DNA of 64,000 nucleotides. It comes from Unio delphinus. Its lineage: Eukaryota > Mollusca > Bivalvia > Unionida > Unionidae. Location of the stretch: positions 5,260,501-5,324,500 of the forward strand of contig JAQISU010000025.1 in NCBI GenBank assembly GCA_029339505.1. The letters are read 5' to 3'. Positions within the stretch are counted from its first letter, which is position 1. Each line of letters starts with the position of its first letter. The notes under the pieces were generated by a model. That model made no database searches. It was not told the origin of the DNA and saw only the letters and a list, made by a program, of their open reading frames with translations. Positions 46,749 to 58,289 of the stretch are shown here, piece after piece. Made by a program: the position numbers and the translations under genes.

Positions 46749-47734
46749 TCACACTAGTCTCCTACTTTTGGATATATAAAAATCACTGGTGACCTGAGAT
46801 GTGTATAACATGTCTTTCTTTTCCATTCCGATCATTTTTGTACCCTCAGAGACTCTCTCATAACTGGTCTCTGTCTTCGTCATCGTCTTCGTCGCTCGTG
46901 TCCTTCGTACTTTCTTCTTCTTGCAATTCTTTGGTTCGGGTTTCTCTTTTCTTTTCAGGCGTTTCCGACCTTTCCTGTTTCTCCTGTACCTTCTCAATAT
47001 CCTCCATATCGTTAATCCATTTTATTATATCCGTAGATGACATGTATAGCGTACTAATATCCTTTTGTAACTTAATTCCCATGTGCGGACCTTGAGTTGG
47101 ACACTAGTATTAGTTCTGTTTCAGTTAGTTCTAACAGTTTCGTCTCCCCCATTGCTCCACCCTCAATAGCCAGAAAATCAAGTTTATTGCCGGTTGTAAT
47201 TTGGCCTCTCGTATCCTTTAGAAGAGTGTTTATGTTGGTCGTGTTAGTTGTCAAAATGTAATATTATTCTTTTATATTTTTGTTTCTGGCGTAATGCTTG
47301 GCTCCTTGACTTCTTCTTCCCGTACTTCTTGTAACATGTCGCTTATCTCCTGTACAGACTTCCCTCTCTGGTTATTTACGTGTTAATTGTTCTGTGTTGA
47401 TCTTCCTGTTGTAACGTTGGCGTATGTATTTGTTTGCTGGTTAGCTTGTTGCAGGTTTTGTTTTCCGCAATCCCAGTGTCCGTGTTCTGTTGTCCCGCAT
47501 TTAGGACACTTCCGCTCATCCTCGCAATTTCTGTACCAGGATTTCAGCTTAAACCCAATACAATTGAAGAAAGCGGGGATTTTCTTTGCATCTTCCTCAG
47601 TCATATTTAGTATCCTACCTCCTGATGTTATAGGGTTAATGTTACCGTTCTTTCCTGTCTACTCTTATAATAGACAATTGACAAGTCCAGTATATGTTAT
47701 ACGACTTTATTGTGCATGAGATTGGCAACGTTAG

Positions 47735-47790
<56 letters not shown>

Positions 47791-48720
47791 CTCCTGTTTT
47801 ATTCAAATCAACCCTTATCATATGGGACAAAGGGTTGTCACATCTTCTTGAAGTCCAACAGAATCAGAAGCACATTGAACTGAATTCCATGACCAGCACC
47901 CTTCAGCAACTCGTATGGAATGACCAACACTAATCTGCTGCCCATGCTATGCTGTTTATACAGACAAGTAGAAAACTAACCAATCAGAAAGATACTTACC
48001 ACTTGACATGCAATAGAACAACCCAGATTGAACAGCATTCAGGGTAGCTTCATTGCTCAGAGTGAACGGAACGCAGTAGGTAATCCTGGATCAAGGTTGG
48101 CTAAATGGCTATACATGTGAAAAAATGATAATAACACTACTTGCAACTGATGATTTTATTTCACTCATCTTTTATAAACAATAATTAGAAAAAATAATAA
48201 AATACACACTTCTGCCTATTAAAAGCACGAATATATAAACTTATAAAATATATGCTTCTGCTACATTAAAACCCCAGATTTGCGCCAACTTGTGAGATAC
48301 AATTTTAGCTTTAAATTTGGTGTAGATTTTTTCTATCACCTCCTCCGTCTCCACTTGGAGTGGTAGTCCATTCATATGAACCTCTACTAGTCTGGGTCTT
48401 TAACTTCTGCCATTTCGTCCCTTTACGTTGATATATCGTACTTTAAGCAGTGGCACTTCTAGCCAAACCGGGTACAGCATGTATTGTTTTATATCCAGCG
48501 TTTTGTAGCCATGCTATTGTCCACATGTCTACTCTAATAGCCGTCAATGTCGCCAGGACTTCAGCCTGACGTGGCGCTTTGGCCGTATTGCCAAAGTCGA
48601 TCAGCTGGCTCCCTGGCTGGTGGTAGGCGTATAGTACATTGTATATCACTCTGGTATTGAAATACACGTTCAGCTTAGATCTTCTACCTTTATCTGTCAA
48701 TTGTGGTTCAGTATCTGGTC
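46749..48720 (-). mobile_element. LINE ORF1-like relic, copy 1
   Basis: Minus-strand fragments in several frames: 48443-48700 contains 'APRQAEVLATLTA' and 'LQNAGYKTIHAV', and 47383-47604 contains a zinc knuckle CPKCGTTEHGHWDC (C-x2-C-x4-H-x4-C). 46749-47082 is a Lys/Glu-rich tail. The same order is seen at 50930-52270. This is the RNA-binding first ORF of a non-LTR retrotransposon with many stops and a TA tract (47736-47789) inserted. Confidence 0.6.
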
Positions 48721-48899
48721 TCTGAGGCTGTCCGTCATTATGCCTGTTTCAGTGGGTCTCACACCACTAATGTTTTCCATGGTCATGAAATTACTTATTT
48801 TCCGAAACAAGGAGCCGGTCAGCCGTATTTTTCTTAACTCTCAGTTTAAACAGAATCGACAACTACTGTAATTTCAATACTGAGAATTAAGATCATACC

Positions 48900-50110
48900 C
48901 TCTGAACCCTGCATGGTCGGCTCTTTTTCAAACCCAAATACAAAACTCTATATGAAAGCAAACCAAATGCCATACCTTTATTTGGCATCAGAATATCATC
49001 CAGCCTTGACAGTATAAAAATGAATATCTCTACAGTTCAGAAAACTTTTGTCTCAAAAACACGTTTCACGATGGGAAAAAATCTGAGACAAACCCTTTCA
49101 TCTTCAAGAACTCTTATTAAGAACTCCTCACCAATTTTAGAAACTACACTAGAATTTATACGGATGGATCAAAGGATGAATAAACGGCTGCTGCAACCTT
49201 TGTTAGTCGCAAACACATAACAGAAGTTTGTTTGCCAAACGATATGTCCATTTTTCAGCGGAAATCAGAGCAATAGACTTTGCACTGAGATTTATTGAGA
49301 TTAAACGTATTTTAAATAGTATTATCTTATGCGACTCACTATCAGTGCTTCAGTCAATACACAATAGAAAAGTAGAAAACCGATTATTTACCAATCTCCT
49401 CGCCGAAATTACCTAGATTAGTACCTCGTACAATAGGGGCCCCGAGTGGCCGAGTGGTCTAAAGCGCTGTCCGTTACGGACTACTGCCATCTCACCTCTG
49501 TCTGCGTGGGTTCGAGTCTAAGATTCGGCTAATGTAGTTAAGTGAGAAAGCTTGCCAGTAGCTTCTCGTGGGTCGGTGGTTCTTTCCGGGGTTTTTCCGG
49601 TTTCTTCCTCCACCACTAATACTGGCCGCCATGTATAGCCTATATATTGTGCTGAAAAATGGCGTTAAACCATAAAAAACAAAAACAAAACCTCGTACAA
49701 TATAGTATACCGTTGGTTAATTAGCCACAGTGGTATTAAAGGTTATGCAGAAGCCGATCGCGCTGATAAAATGGCTCTATCCCAAGAACCATCTGATTTT
49801 AAATTACCGTTTACTGATTTTAAACCTCGTATCCAAAGGTACCTATGCAAGAAGTGGCAGCGATCATGGACTTTAGGCCATCAAACCAACCCTGGAAGAA
49901 AGGACTCCTTCCTACAGAACTATCCGTAGGGAGGAGGTAGTCATTGCCAGAATCAGAATTGGTCATACATACATAACCCACTCCAACATACTAAAAGGTG
50001 ATGTTTCACCAGATTGCATTACTTGCAATGAACCATTCACTGTTAAGCACTTTATGATCGAGTGCTCCGACCTGCTACCTACGCGTAATAAGTATTAAAA
50101 TGTACATGAC
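48900..50110 (+). mobile_element. LINE C-terminal RNase H relic with a nested SINE
   Basis: The plus strand encodes an RNase H domain: 'YTDGSKDE' (49155), 'FSAEIRAIDFAL' (49255), 'LCDSLSVLQSI' (49328), and after the SINE 'GIKGYAEADRADKMAL' (49735). It is followed by a terminal Cys/His segment (CITCN ... HFMIEC) near 50018-50070. It resembles the 3' part of I/Nimbus-type LINEs. Stops and frame shifts are scattered. Confidence 0.75.
49436..49688 (+). mobile_element. tRNA-Leu/Ser-like SINE, copy 1
   Basis: The head GAGTGGCCGAGTGGTCTAAA (box A) and GTGGGTTCGAGTC (box B) are followed by a body with 'CTTCTCGTGGGTCGGTG' and the tail TGGCGTTAAACC plus A-rich. Flanked by a perfect 13-bp target duplication ACCTCGTACAATA (49423-49435, 49689-49701), it interrupts the LINE RNase H frame. 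Confidence 0.92.
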
Positions 50111-50417
50111 ATGAAGGAACCTTTTGATACTGTATCTATCACTTGTATTTTAGCTTTCCTGAAGGGAGTAAATCTTTTTTAAAAGTATAACATGTATGCC
50201 ATCAGCTAAGAGCTTTTTTATCTAATGTAAATACCGCCCTTTGTTTGCAACATTTTTTCAACTGTACTCATTAACATACACCATTTATATCTCCCGTCGA
50301 TTGAGAAGCTTCATACTTTACTGCTACTAACATCTTACCATTTTATGCCATTTTATGTTAACTATTTTTGGTTTTTGATATCGCTGGTCGATATTAATTC
50401 TTTAGTATTTTTAAACT

Positions 50418-50483
<66 letters not shown>

Positions 50484-50535
50484 GATTGTATGGCACTAAA
50501 TAGTCTAAACGTGCTGGTGTGCCGTTAAAAATCAA

Positions 50536-52270
50536 TCAATCAGTGTCATTGTCTATACTATCATTTGTGACAACTATTGCATCCATTTTGTCTTCTAATA
50601 TACCCCAATCATTTTTTGTTGAGGTTTTATGTGTTGCCTGCATTAGTAATATGTCATAACTTTTTAGGGTTATTAGTTGTGCGATTTTATCGTTGTCTAT
50701 ACCATTAATGTTTATTGATATGATAAGGAAGTTCTGCTCTTTCATTTTTTGCTGAGTCCCATCAGGTGGCGGTGTTCTTTTATAAGATTGTATACTTGCT
50801 TATGCTAAATATATATAAAAAAATGTTAAAAACTTAAAACTTAAAACAAAGTGTTGAGGCCTTGGCTTCTCGTCAGTATGTCCCTTATGTTCGTTTTTAT
50901 CGCTCAATTTCGCATCTTCGTATCGTTTCCATGTTTTGTCCGTTCACCTGTTTAATTCTCCTGATGAGTTGTGGTTGTGTCTGCTTCTTTTCCGTTATCT
51001 GGTTATTCCTCTGAATTGTCCGAACTCATGTTCGTACCTGGTTTTTCCTCTCTTATTTTCTTCTTTTTAGTTTTACCTTTTTCATCGGAGTGGGAATACT
51101 GGGGACTTTCTGCAATTCAGAATCGTCACTGGATGAGGATCCGGAGAGAGTTTTCCATTTTGTCTTTCTTAATGTTGGTATAGGTGTATATGTAAATGGT
51201 TGTGTTCCAGTTAGATCACTTATTTCATTTATTGGCTCTTTTAACTCCTCGTTCTAGTCTTCTACTATGGTTAGGGTCCCAATTTTATTTTGCGTTTTCA
51301 TAGTTTAGGTGTTGACATAGCGTTTCCTGTTTTGTTTAGGGGTTTGGTAGTTCTCCATGTCTGTATTTGGAAGATCCATTTGTACAGTTTCATTCGTCTT
51401 GAGTTCTGTTTCTTTCATTGCTGTGGCGTTTCCTTGTACATTTCCGGCATAGCTATTCGGGAACACTGTCCTTTTAGGTGCCTTGCAGTCTTTGGGGCAG
51501 TGCCCCATGGTGCAGAATCTTGTACAGGGTCTTTCCAGGTCTGACCCACTGTACCATAAACGTAGCAAAAATCCCATAACAGAAAAGTATGAAGGGATCT
51601 TCTTTGCTTCTTCCCTGGGGAACTGGATTATTTTTTCGCCCTATTTATTCCGTCATTCCCATCGTAGTTTGCCATTCTGTCATTAGCTACTTTAATCTTA
51701 TCTATCTTCATCAGTTTGTTCACTATTTCAAGTGGTAGCCCGGAGACGAATACGTCGGTTGCCTGTGGTTCCGTTTCCCTGACTTTGGGTGCCGTTTCCG
51801 TTATCCTGACTCTGCAGCCCATGATTTGGATTTCATCTACTTGGAATAGCTTTTTGTATGACTCGGCCGGAGATCAAACACTCGACCTCCCGCTTCCGAG
51901 GCGGACTCTCTAGCCACTGTTCTAGGTCCTATGTCCCTCGCAAATGGTTCTGCCTCTTCTACCGCAGCCAGTATTCCTTTAACTTCAAAGGATCTTAACT
52001 GTTAGCACTGGCTCATCCCTGTTCACAGGGTAGATCATGTATTTGTTTAGCCCTGCATTTTGCAATGCGTGAATTTTCATTATGTTCACTCCACTTGCTT
52101 CCAGGGCTGCTAAAACTTCCGCTTGTTTGGGAACTATGGCGCACATCCCAAACTTTATCATTTGGCATCCTTTTGGATGATGTGCCAGAAGTTGGGTTTC
52201 TCCGAACTGACTGTTGATAAAGTTGCTTAGTTTTGAGCCTCATTGTCTTTCTTTTTCTGTCATACCTTCC
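50536..52270 (-). mobile_element. LINE ORF1 plus endonuclease start, copy 2
   Basis: On the minus strand 52013-52270 matches the ORF1 block at 48443-48700 in a shifted frame (PKQAEVLAALEAS). 51628-51822 resembles the RNA-binding middle, 51305-51577 carries a Cys/His knuckle (CTRFCTMGHCPKDC), and 50536-50745 starts an endonuclease domain ('ININGIDNDKIAQL', 'LLMQATHKTS'). The TA tract at 50420-50481 ends the copy. It belongs to the same family as 46749-48720 and perhaps 58290-59579. Confidence 0.65.
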
Positions 52271-53004
52271 ATTTATGTTTATTTGTCCAGTCTTACTGTC
52301 TGATTGTAAGGAAATTCGTTATGGTAACACTACAGTGCACTAATTAATATTGGTCGCCAAACGTTAAACTTGACAACAAATGCCAGTCAATGTCTAAAAA
52401 TATTGTGTTGTGTATTTCGATACAATAAAACTTTAGATAATAAAAGTTTCATCTAGTTTGTGCGATGCACTTAATATTTGAAATTAATTGAACATCAATA
52501 TGCAACAAGCTCTATCACACAAAGCGAAAAACCAAATGATCAAATATCAAAAGTGAAAAGCAAAACGCAAGGTTTACAACTTTGGTGAACTGTATTCACT
52601 ACCTTTGTTGAAATGCTAATCCGTTTTGCGATCAGATCAGAATCACTTCATTTGCTTCTCAACAACAAGTTCAGTCTTTATTGCCAACACAGATTTTATT
52701 CACACTTCTGCAACAACAATATATAGCAGACGTATATCTCTCATTGGAAACGAAATACCTTGGTTGAAATTTTGGAAAACAGTTTTGGTTACGATATACA
52801 TTTTGCATTTTACAGCTCTAACCATGACAAGCACACTTAAAGAAACAAAACAATGAAAGCTCTGAGAAAAGAAAAAAACAACATGAATAAATACTATTGC
52901 ACGGAGATTTTAAAATGCTTCGTACAGTGACATAATACAAACATGACATATAAAAAAAAACATTGGCTTCATTCTGACATGGAATGGAATGTTAGTTCCT
53001 TTCC

Positions 53005-53268
53005 CTAAAACACGTTAAGGAAGTTGACCTCAATTAACTTCAGTAAATATAGAACGTTGACCAATATTGCCTTTTTGATTTTGTCATTAAGATGTATGAT
53101 ATTGTTAATGATGTTGTTAGAAAGTTTATTTAATGCCTCATTCGTAGTGTTGGTAGTTAAAACTGTCAGGCTTATTGTGGCAATATTGAAAGGATTCTTT
53201 TCAAACAATTTGTTTCGGCTCTCAAAAGAACCATGGTTGTTCTGGCAGCAACTGTCATCGTACATCAC
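53005..53268 (-). CDS. Small open frame downstream of family member A, doubtful
   Basis: An 87-codon frame whose first 68 codons are nearly the same in unit 2 (55297-55629). Since the DNA itself is highly similar, conservation does not prove coding. It is Asn/Thr-rich with no domain. It could be the 3' UTR of the 96-codon gene. Confidence 0.25.
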   Translation of the reverse strand: MMYDDSCCQNNHGSFESRNKLFEKNPFNIATISLTVLTTNTTNEALNKLSNNIINNIIHLNDKIKKAILVNVLYLLKLIEVNFLNVF

Positions 53269-53331
53269 TCATCCTTCACCTAATTCTTCCTTGTCTGAAT
53301 GTCCTTGTTGGTCGTCGCTCGGGGAACAAGG

Positions 53332-53622
53332 CTATACTAATTGTGGGTAAAGCTCACGATGAAGCTCGACGATTCGTTGAGCTTTTCCCTGTACATAGTC
53401 GTCATAAAGGTTCTTTGTGTCGATCATGACGGTCAGTCGAAGTCGCAAATTGTACATGAAACTATGAAGCTGATCTCGACGAGATCGCAAGTAACGGTCA
53501 ATCAGACCCTTGATGCGATCTTCAAGGAGAGTTATTTGTTCACGGGCTCGTCGTAAACGTCGTATACATTCTCTCAGTTCGGCTTTCTTCACGGAACGGT
53601 CTGATGAGCTGTCATCCATCAT
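53332..53622 (-). CDS. Arginine-rich 96-residue protein, tandem family member A
   Basis: ATG start, 96 residues, mostly helical: an acidic/Ser N-terminus (MMDDSSSD), a Leu/Arg heptad segment (residues 15-40), a second basic helix and a 'LHRELYPQLV' end. There is no recognised family. The upstream region has a TATA box (53699-53706), a CRE-like TGACGTAA (53716-53723) and a 22-bp palindrome (53721-53742), all at plausible Pol II distances. The copy at 55693-55983 differs by six residues out of only about nine base changes, so there is no sign of purifying selection on the protein. It may be an orphan gene or a piece of a repeat. Confidence 0.45.
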   Translation of the reverse strand: MMDDSSSDRSVKKAELRECIRRLRRAREQITLLEDRIKGLIDRYLRSRRDQLHSFMYNLRLRLTVMIDTKNLYDDYVQGKAQRIVELHRELYPQLV

Positions 53623-53698
53623 CTGGTATCTTAGTTTTCTAATAATATGATGTATATTTATAATTCTGTTGAATGATTCAGTGTCTCATTCCTTAATC

Positions 53699-53742
53699 TT
53701 TATATACTCTGTCGGTGACGTAATCTGAGAAATCTCAGATTA
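53699..53742 (-). promoter_or_regulatory. TATA plus CRE-like promoter with palindrome, unit 1
   Basis: On the minus strand the order is a perfect inverted repeat TAATCTGAGA-TT-TCTCAGATTA (53721-53742), overlapping TTACGTCA (CRE/ATF-like), then GTATATAAAG about 10 bp downstream and about 80 bp before the ATG at 53622. Unit 2 keeps the same layout (56061-56103) with one mismatch in the palindrome. Confidence 0.55.
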
Positions 53743-54329
53743 GTGTCATACGTTTCAATCAAACAATAGACTTTATGCCCAGATGACCGTTATAATTGAT
53801 TAGTATCTTGAGAGGAAATCGTCACCTTTCAGAGACCGACAACTGACAACATTGATCTTCCGTTCTTTTGTAAAAAAAAAAACAAGAGGTGTCAACATCA
53901 TTTAGTGGCAATCTGCTGGTAGGATAGCCTGATTTGACGGATGACATGACAGTGTAAAGGAATTAAAATCTGATTTATACAGAGATTATTATTTTGTGCG
54001 TCTTTTGTATTATTTGCAATCCGAAAATGAGAGGAAGATAAAATATGTATGATATGCGTGTTAACTATTTCATTCTTGATTTCCGTTTTGATTTGTATCA
54101 TAGATTATTCTTAAAAGTCCTAAATGGATGGTTTATATATCAGCAAGTCATTTACAATTAAAAAAAACCTCTGAATTTATTTGAAATTGGGAACGTAAAT
54201 GCATTCTATGAAAAATAAAACGCAAGCTTTCTCCCATACCCACATTCAAAAATGTCACGCTATTTGTGGCAATATTGAACGGATTCTTTACAAATTCTTT
54301 GTTTTGACTCGCAATAGAAGTCGTCGAGC

Positions 54330-54480
54330 TCGCAAGTAACGGACATTCAGAACTTTCATACGATCTTCAAGTAGAGTGATTTGATCACGGGCTCGTCGGA
54401 ATCGTCGTATACACTCTCTCAGGTCGGCTTTCTCCACGGAAAAGTCTGACGAGCTGTCATCCATCATCTGTTAACAGATG
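54330..54480 (-). pseudogene. Degenerate family member B
   Basis: Encodes the first 45 or so codons of the 96-residue family (ending at the ATG near 54470) and then diverges. No intact frame. Confidence 0.6.
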
Positions 54481-54679
54481 AAGAGGTCATGGATCGCGTA
54501 AATAGTAATAATAATAATAATGCTCATATGGGTGATGTCGCATTATTTTAATTAGCTTTTAAGATATTATCTTCAATTAGTCATAATTAACATTCGCCTA
54601 AATCAAGTACAAATTAACATGAAAATGGTAATTAGTTAAGTCATTATTTCCAACAGGAATTTTATTCGAACTTTTGAAG

Positions 54680-54959
54680 TGGCCCCAAGTGGCCGAGTGG
54701 TCTAAAGCGCTTTCCGTTACGGATCACAGCCGTCTCACGTCTGTCTGCGTGGGTTTGAGTCTCAGATTCGGCTTATGCAGTTATGTGAGTAAGCTTGCCA
54801 GTAGCTTCTCGTGGGTCGGTGTTCTTTTCGGGCTTTTTTCCGGGGGTTTTCCCGGGTTCTTCCTCCACCAATAATACTGGCCGCCATGCGGCCATGTATA
54901 GCCCATCGTGTGCTGAGAAATGGCGTTAAACCCTACAGCAGCAGCAACAACAACAACAA
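54680..54959 (+). mobile_element. tRNA-Leu/Ser-like SINE, copy 2
   Basis: Same head and body as 49436-49688 (GGCCGAGTGGTCTAAAGCGC, GTAGCTTCTCGTGGGTCGGT), with a tail ending in AGC/AAC repeats. The target duplication is not clear. It is absent from the paralogous site in unit 1 near 52705. Confidence 0.9.
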
Positions 54960-55692
54960 CAAACTCCTGCAAGAGCAATATATAGCAGGCGATTATCTCC
55001 CATTGGAAACTAAATATCTATCGTTGTCGATAATCTGGAGGACAGTTTTTGTTACGCGATCCAATTTGCACTTTTCAACTCTAACCAAGACATGCCCACT
55101 TAAAGAAACAAAACATAGAAAGCTCTCAGAAAAGAAAAGAAAATTAATAAATACTATTGCACGGAGATTTTGAAATGCTTCCTACAGTTAAATAATAGAA
55201 ACATTAGATCAAAACACATTAGTTTCATCATGACATGGAAAGAAAGGTTCGTTCCTTTCCAATAAACCACATTAAGAAAGCTGACCTCGACCGACATTAG
55301 TAAGGATAGAACATAATTCTCGGATCACGTGACCCGAAATCTGATATAATGCTCATTCCGCTGAAAAGGAAAATCCGATTATTAGTATTAGCATTTATAT
55401 GACTGTTATTATTACTGTTAGCCAATATCGCCTTTTTCATTTTGTCATTAAGATGTATGATATTGTTAATGATGTTGTTAGAAAGTTTTTTTAATGCCTT
55501 ATTCGTAGTGTTGGTAGTTAAAACTGTCAGGCTTATTGTGGCAATATTGAAAGGATTCTTTTCAAACAATTTGTTTCGGCTCTCAAAAGAACCATGGTTG
55601 TTCTGGCAGCAACTGTCATCGTACATCACTCATCCTTCACCTAATTCTTCCTTGTCTGAATGTCCTTGTTGGTCGTCGCTCGGGGAACAAGG

Positions 55693-55983
55693 CTATACTA
55701 ATTGTGGGTAAAGCTCACGATGAAGCTCGACGATTCGTTGAGCTATTCCCTGTACATAGTCGTCATAAAGGTTCTTTGTGTCGATCATGACGGTCAGTCG
55801 AAGTCGCAAATTGTACATAAAACTATGAAGCTGATCTCGACGAGCTCGCGAGTAACGGACAATCAGACCCTTGATGCGATCTTCAAGGAGAGTTATTTTA
55901 TCACGAGCTCGTCGTAAACGTCGTATACATTCTCTCAGTTCGGCTTTCTTCACGGAACGGTCTGATGAGCTGTCATCCATCAT
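55693..55983 (-). CDS. Arginine-rich 96-residue protein, tandem family member C
   Basis: An intact frame, paralogous to 53332-53622 with six residue changes (two near position 28, three at 42-47, one at 80). Its promoter layout is retained at 56061-56103. Function unknown. Confidence 0.45.
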   Translation of the reverse strand: MMDDSSSDRSVKKAELRECIRRLRRARDKITLLEDRIKGLIVRYSRARRDQLHSFMYNLRLRLTVMIDTKNLYDDYVQGIAQRIVELHRELYPQLV

Positions 55984-56060
55984 CTGGTATCTTAGTTTTC
56001 TAATAATATGATGTAAATTTATAATTCTGTTGAATGATTCAGTGTCTCATTCTCTAATCT

Positions 56061-56103
56061 TTATATACTCTGTCGGTGACGTAATCTGATAAATCTCAGA
56101 TTA
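56061..56103 (-). promoter_or_regulatory. TATA plus CRE-like promoter, unit 2
   Basis: TATATAAAG (56061-56068 on the plus-strand map), TTACGTCA (56077-56084) and the near-perfect palindrome 56082-56103, arranged as in unit 1 about 80 bp before the ATG at 55983. Confidence 0.55.
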
Positions 56104-56689
56104 GTGTCATACGTTTCAATCAAACAATAGATTTTATGTCCAGATGACCGGTATAATTGATTGAGTACTACTCCAATTACTATACTGAGAAAAACTCGGG
56201 ATCTTTCAGAGACCGACAGGTGACAACATTCATCTCCCGTTCTTTTGTATCAAAATGGGTGTCAATGTTATTTAGTGGTAATCTGCTGATAGGATAGCCT
56301 GATTCGATGGTCGATATGACAGTGTAAAGGAATTAAAATCTGATTTATACAAAGATTACTTTGTCCATCGTTTGTATTATCTGCATTCAGACAATGATAG
56401 GATGATATACTATTGATGATAATCGTGTTAACTATATTATTCTTGATTTCCGTTTTGATTTGTATCATAGATTATTCTTAAATGCATGGTTCATATATTA
56501 GCAAGACTTTTATAATACGAAAAACTCTGAATTTATTTGAAATAGGGAAATTAATGCTTTCTATGAAAAATAAAATGCGAGCTTTCTCACATACCCACAT
56601 TAAACTATTTCACGCTATCTGTGGCAATATTGAACGGAATCTTTACAAACGTTTTGTTTCAAAAGAACTCATCGAGCTCGTAAGTAACG

Positions 56690-56820
56690 GACACTCAGAA
56701 CGTTTATGCGGTCTGCAAGTAAAATGTTTCGATCACGGGCTCGTCGGAATCGTCGTATACACTCTCTCAGCTCGGATTTCTTCACAAAACAGTCCGACGA
56801 GCTGTCATCCATCATCTGTT
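56690..56820 (-). pseudogene. Degenerate family member D
   Basis: Counterpart of member B in unit 2: the first codons of the family followed by loss of the frame. Confidence 0.55.
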
Positions 56821-56848
56821 AACAGATGAAGAGGTCATGGATCGCATA

Positions 56849-56880
<32 letters not shown>

Positions 56881-57007
56881 GAATAATAAGAAATGCACAG
56901 TGTCATCGATGTCTTTTAATTTAGCTATTTTCATGCCTCTGTATTGATTCTAATGGAATATATAAATATAATTATTTTAGTATTGAAATATGAATGAAAA
57001 CAACTAA

Positions 57008-57061
57008 TACATACATACATACATACATACATACATACATACATACATACATACATACATT
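57008..57061. repeat. (CATA)n microsatellite
   Basis: A pure tetranucleotide tract of about 13 units. Confidence 0.95.
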
Positions 57062-57389
57062 GTCTTTTTGAATTACCTTTGACCTCGACTGACTATATTG
57101 AGAATATAACAGAACTATTGGATCACGAGACCCGAAATATGATATACTGCTCATTCTGCTGAAAAGGAAGGTCCGAGTATTGTACAAACAATTTCTATCG
57201 TTTCTCAAAAGAACCTTGGTTGTTCTGGCTGCAGCTGTCATCGTACATGTATATTTCGCTCAACCTTCACCTAGTTCTTCCTTGTCTGGATGTCCTTGTC
57301 GGTCTGATTCTGGGAGCAAGGTTCATTATGTCGATCATGACGGTCAGTCTTAGTCGTAAATTGTACACGAAGCTATCCAACTGGTCTCG

Positions 57390-57975
57390 ACGAGCTCGTT
57401 GAGCTTGCTCCTGTACATAGTCGTCATAAAGGTTCTTTGTGCCGATCATGACGGTCAGTCGAAGTCGTAAATTGTACGTGAAACTATGAAGCTGATCGTA
57501 TGGACAACGTTCGTTTGCACACCAGGGCCCGGCGACGTGGAACAAATTGCCCATTGAAATTAGACACAAAGACACAGTGGTCCCTTTTAAGAGTGCTCAT
57601 AAGACTCACCTGTTTGACTGCAGGGACAAACTTAGCGACCTAATCATGTTTTGTATCTTATATGTTTTCAGCATGTTTTTATGTTTTCCAATTTTTGTCA
57701 ATTGTTTTTCTGAAGTGTAGTCATATCATTATTGATGGTATAAAGCGCTTAGAGCTTTGAAAGATTAGGCGCTATACAATGTCCACATTATTATTATTAT
57801 TACTATTAATTATTATTATTATAATTATCTCGACGAGGTCGCGAGTAGAGGACGGCCAAACCCTTGATGCGATCTTCAAGGAGAGGGATTTGTTCACGGG
57901 CTCGTGGGAAACGTCGTATACATTCTCTGAGCTCGGCTATCTTCATGGAACGGTCTGACGAGCTGTTATCCATAT
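57390..57975 (-). pseudogene. Family member E, split by a LINE
   Basis: 57390-57495 matches the C-terminal half and 57828-57975 the N-terminal half of the 96-codon family. The LINE 3' end at 57500-57827 separates them at the point where members A and C read 'CTGATCTCGACGAG'. Confidence 0.8.
57500..57827 (+). mobile_element. LINE (CR1/L2-like) 3' end
   Basis: Encodes the last RT residues (WNKLPIEIRHKD, a 'PFKSAHKTHLF' block) and the same 3' tail as 2490-2715 (CAGGGACAAACTTAG, GCGCTTAGAGCTTTGAAAG, GGCGCTATACAATG), then ATT-rich repeats. 5'-truncated insertion. Confidence 0.85.
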
Positions 57976-58289
57976 TCTGTATATGTTTACTTTGTTTTTT
58001 TTAGTTTACGTATTTAATTTAATTTTGAATTTTGATTTGGGTTTACACACCTCCCTACTCTAGTGTTTATTTTTACTCCCTAACCTAGGCTGGTTCGGGA
58101 GTTGGTTTATTTTCAGTGATCCTTGCCAAAAGATATATGTTGTCCAATGTATTCTATGCTTCATTTGCTATGTGTTTGTGTGCTTTGCCCAATGTATTTT
58201 TATAGACTGGCATTATTCAAGGGGAAAGGGGATAGGACACTGTTACAAATTGGAGACCGATCACACTTTTAATATATTAATGTTGTGGG

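Larger units (their letters stand above)
52600..56830. repeat. Tandem segmental duplication, about 2.3-kb unit, 2 copies
   Basis: 52600-54480 and about 54620-56830 are alignable throughout. Each unit holds one intact 96-codon frame (53332-53622, 55693-55983) and one degenerate copy (about 54330-54470, 56690-56815). A SINE (54680-54959) is inserted only in unit 2, so it postdates the duplication. Confidence 0.85.
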
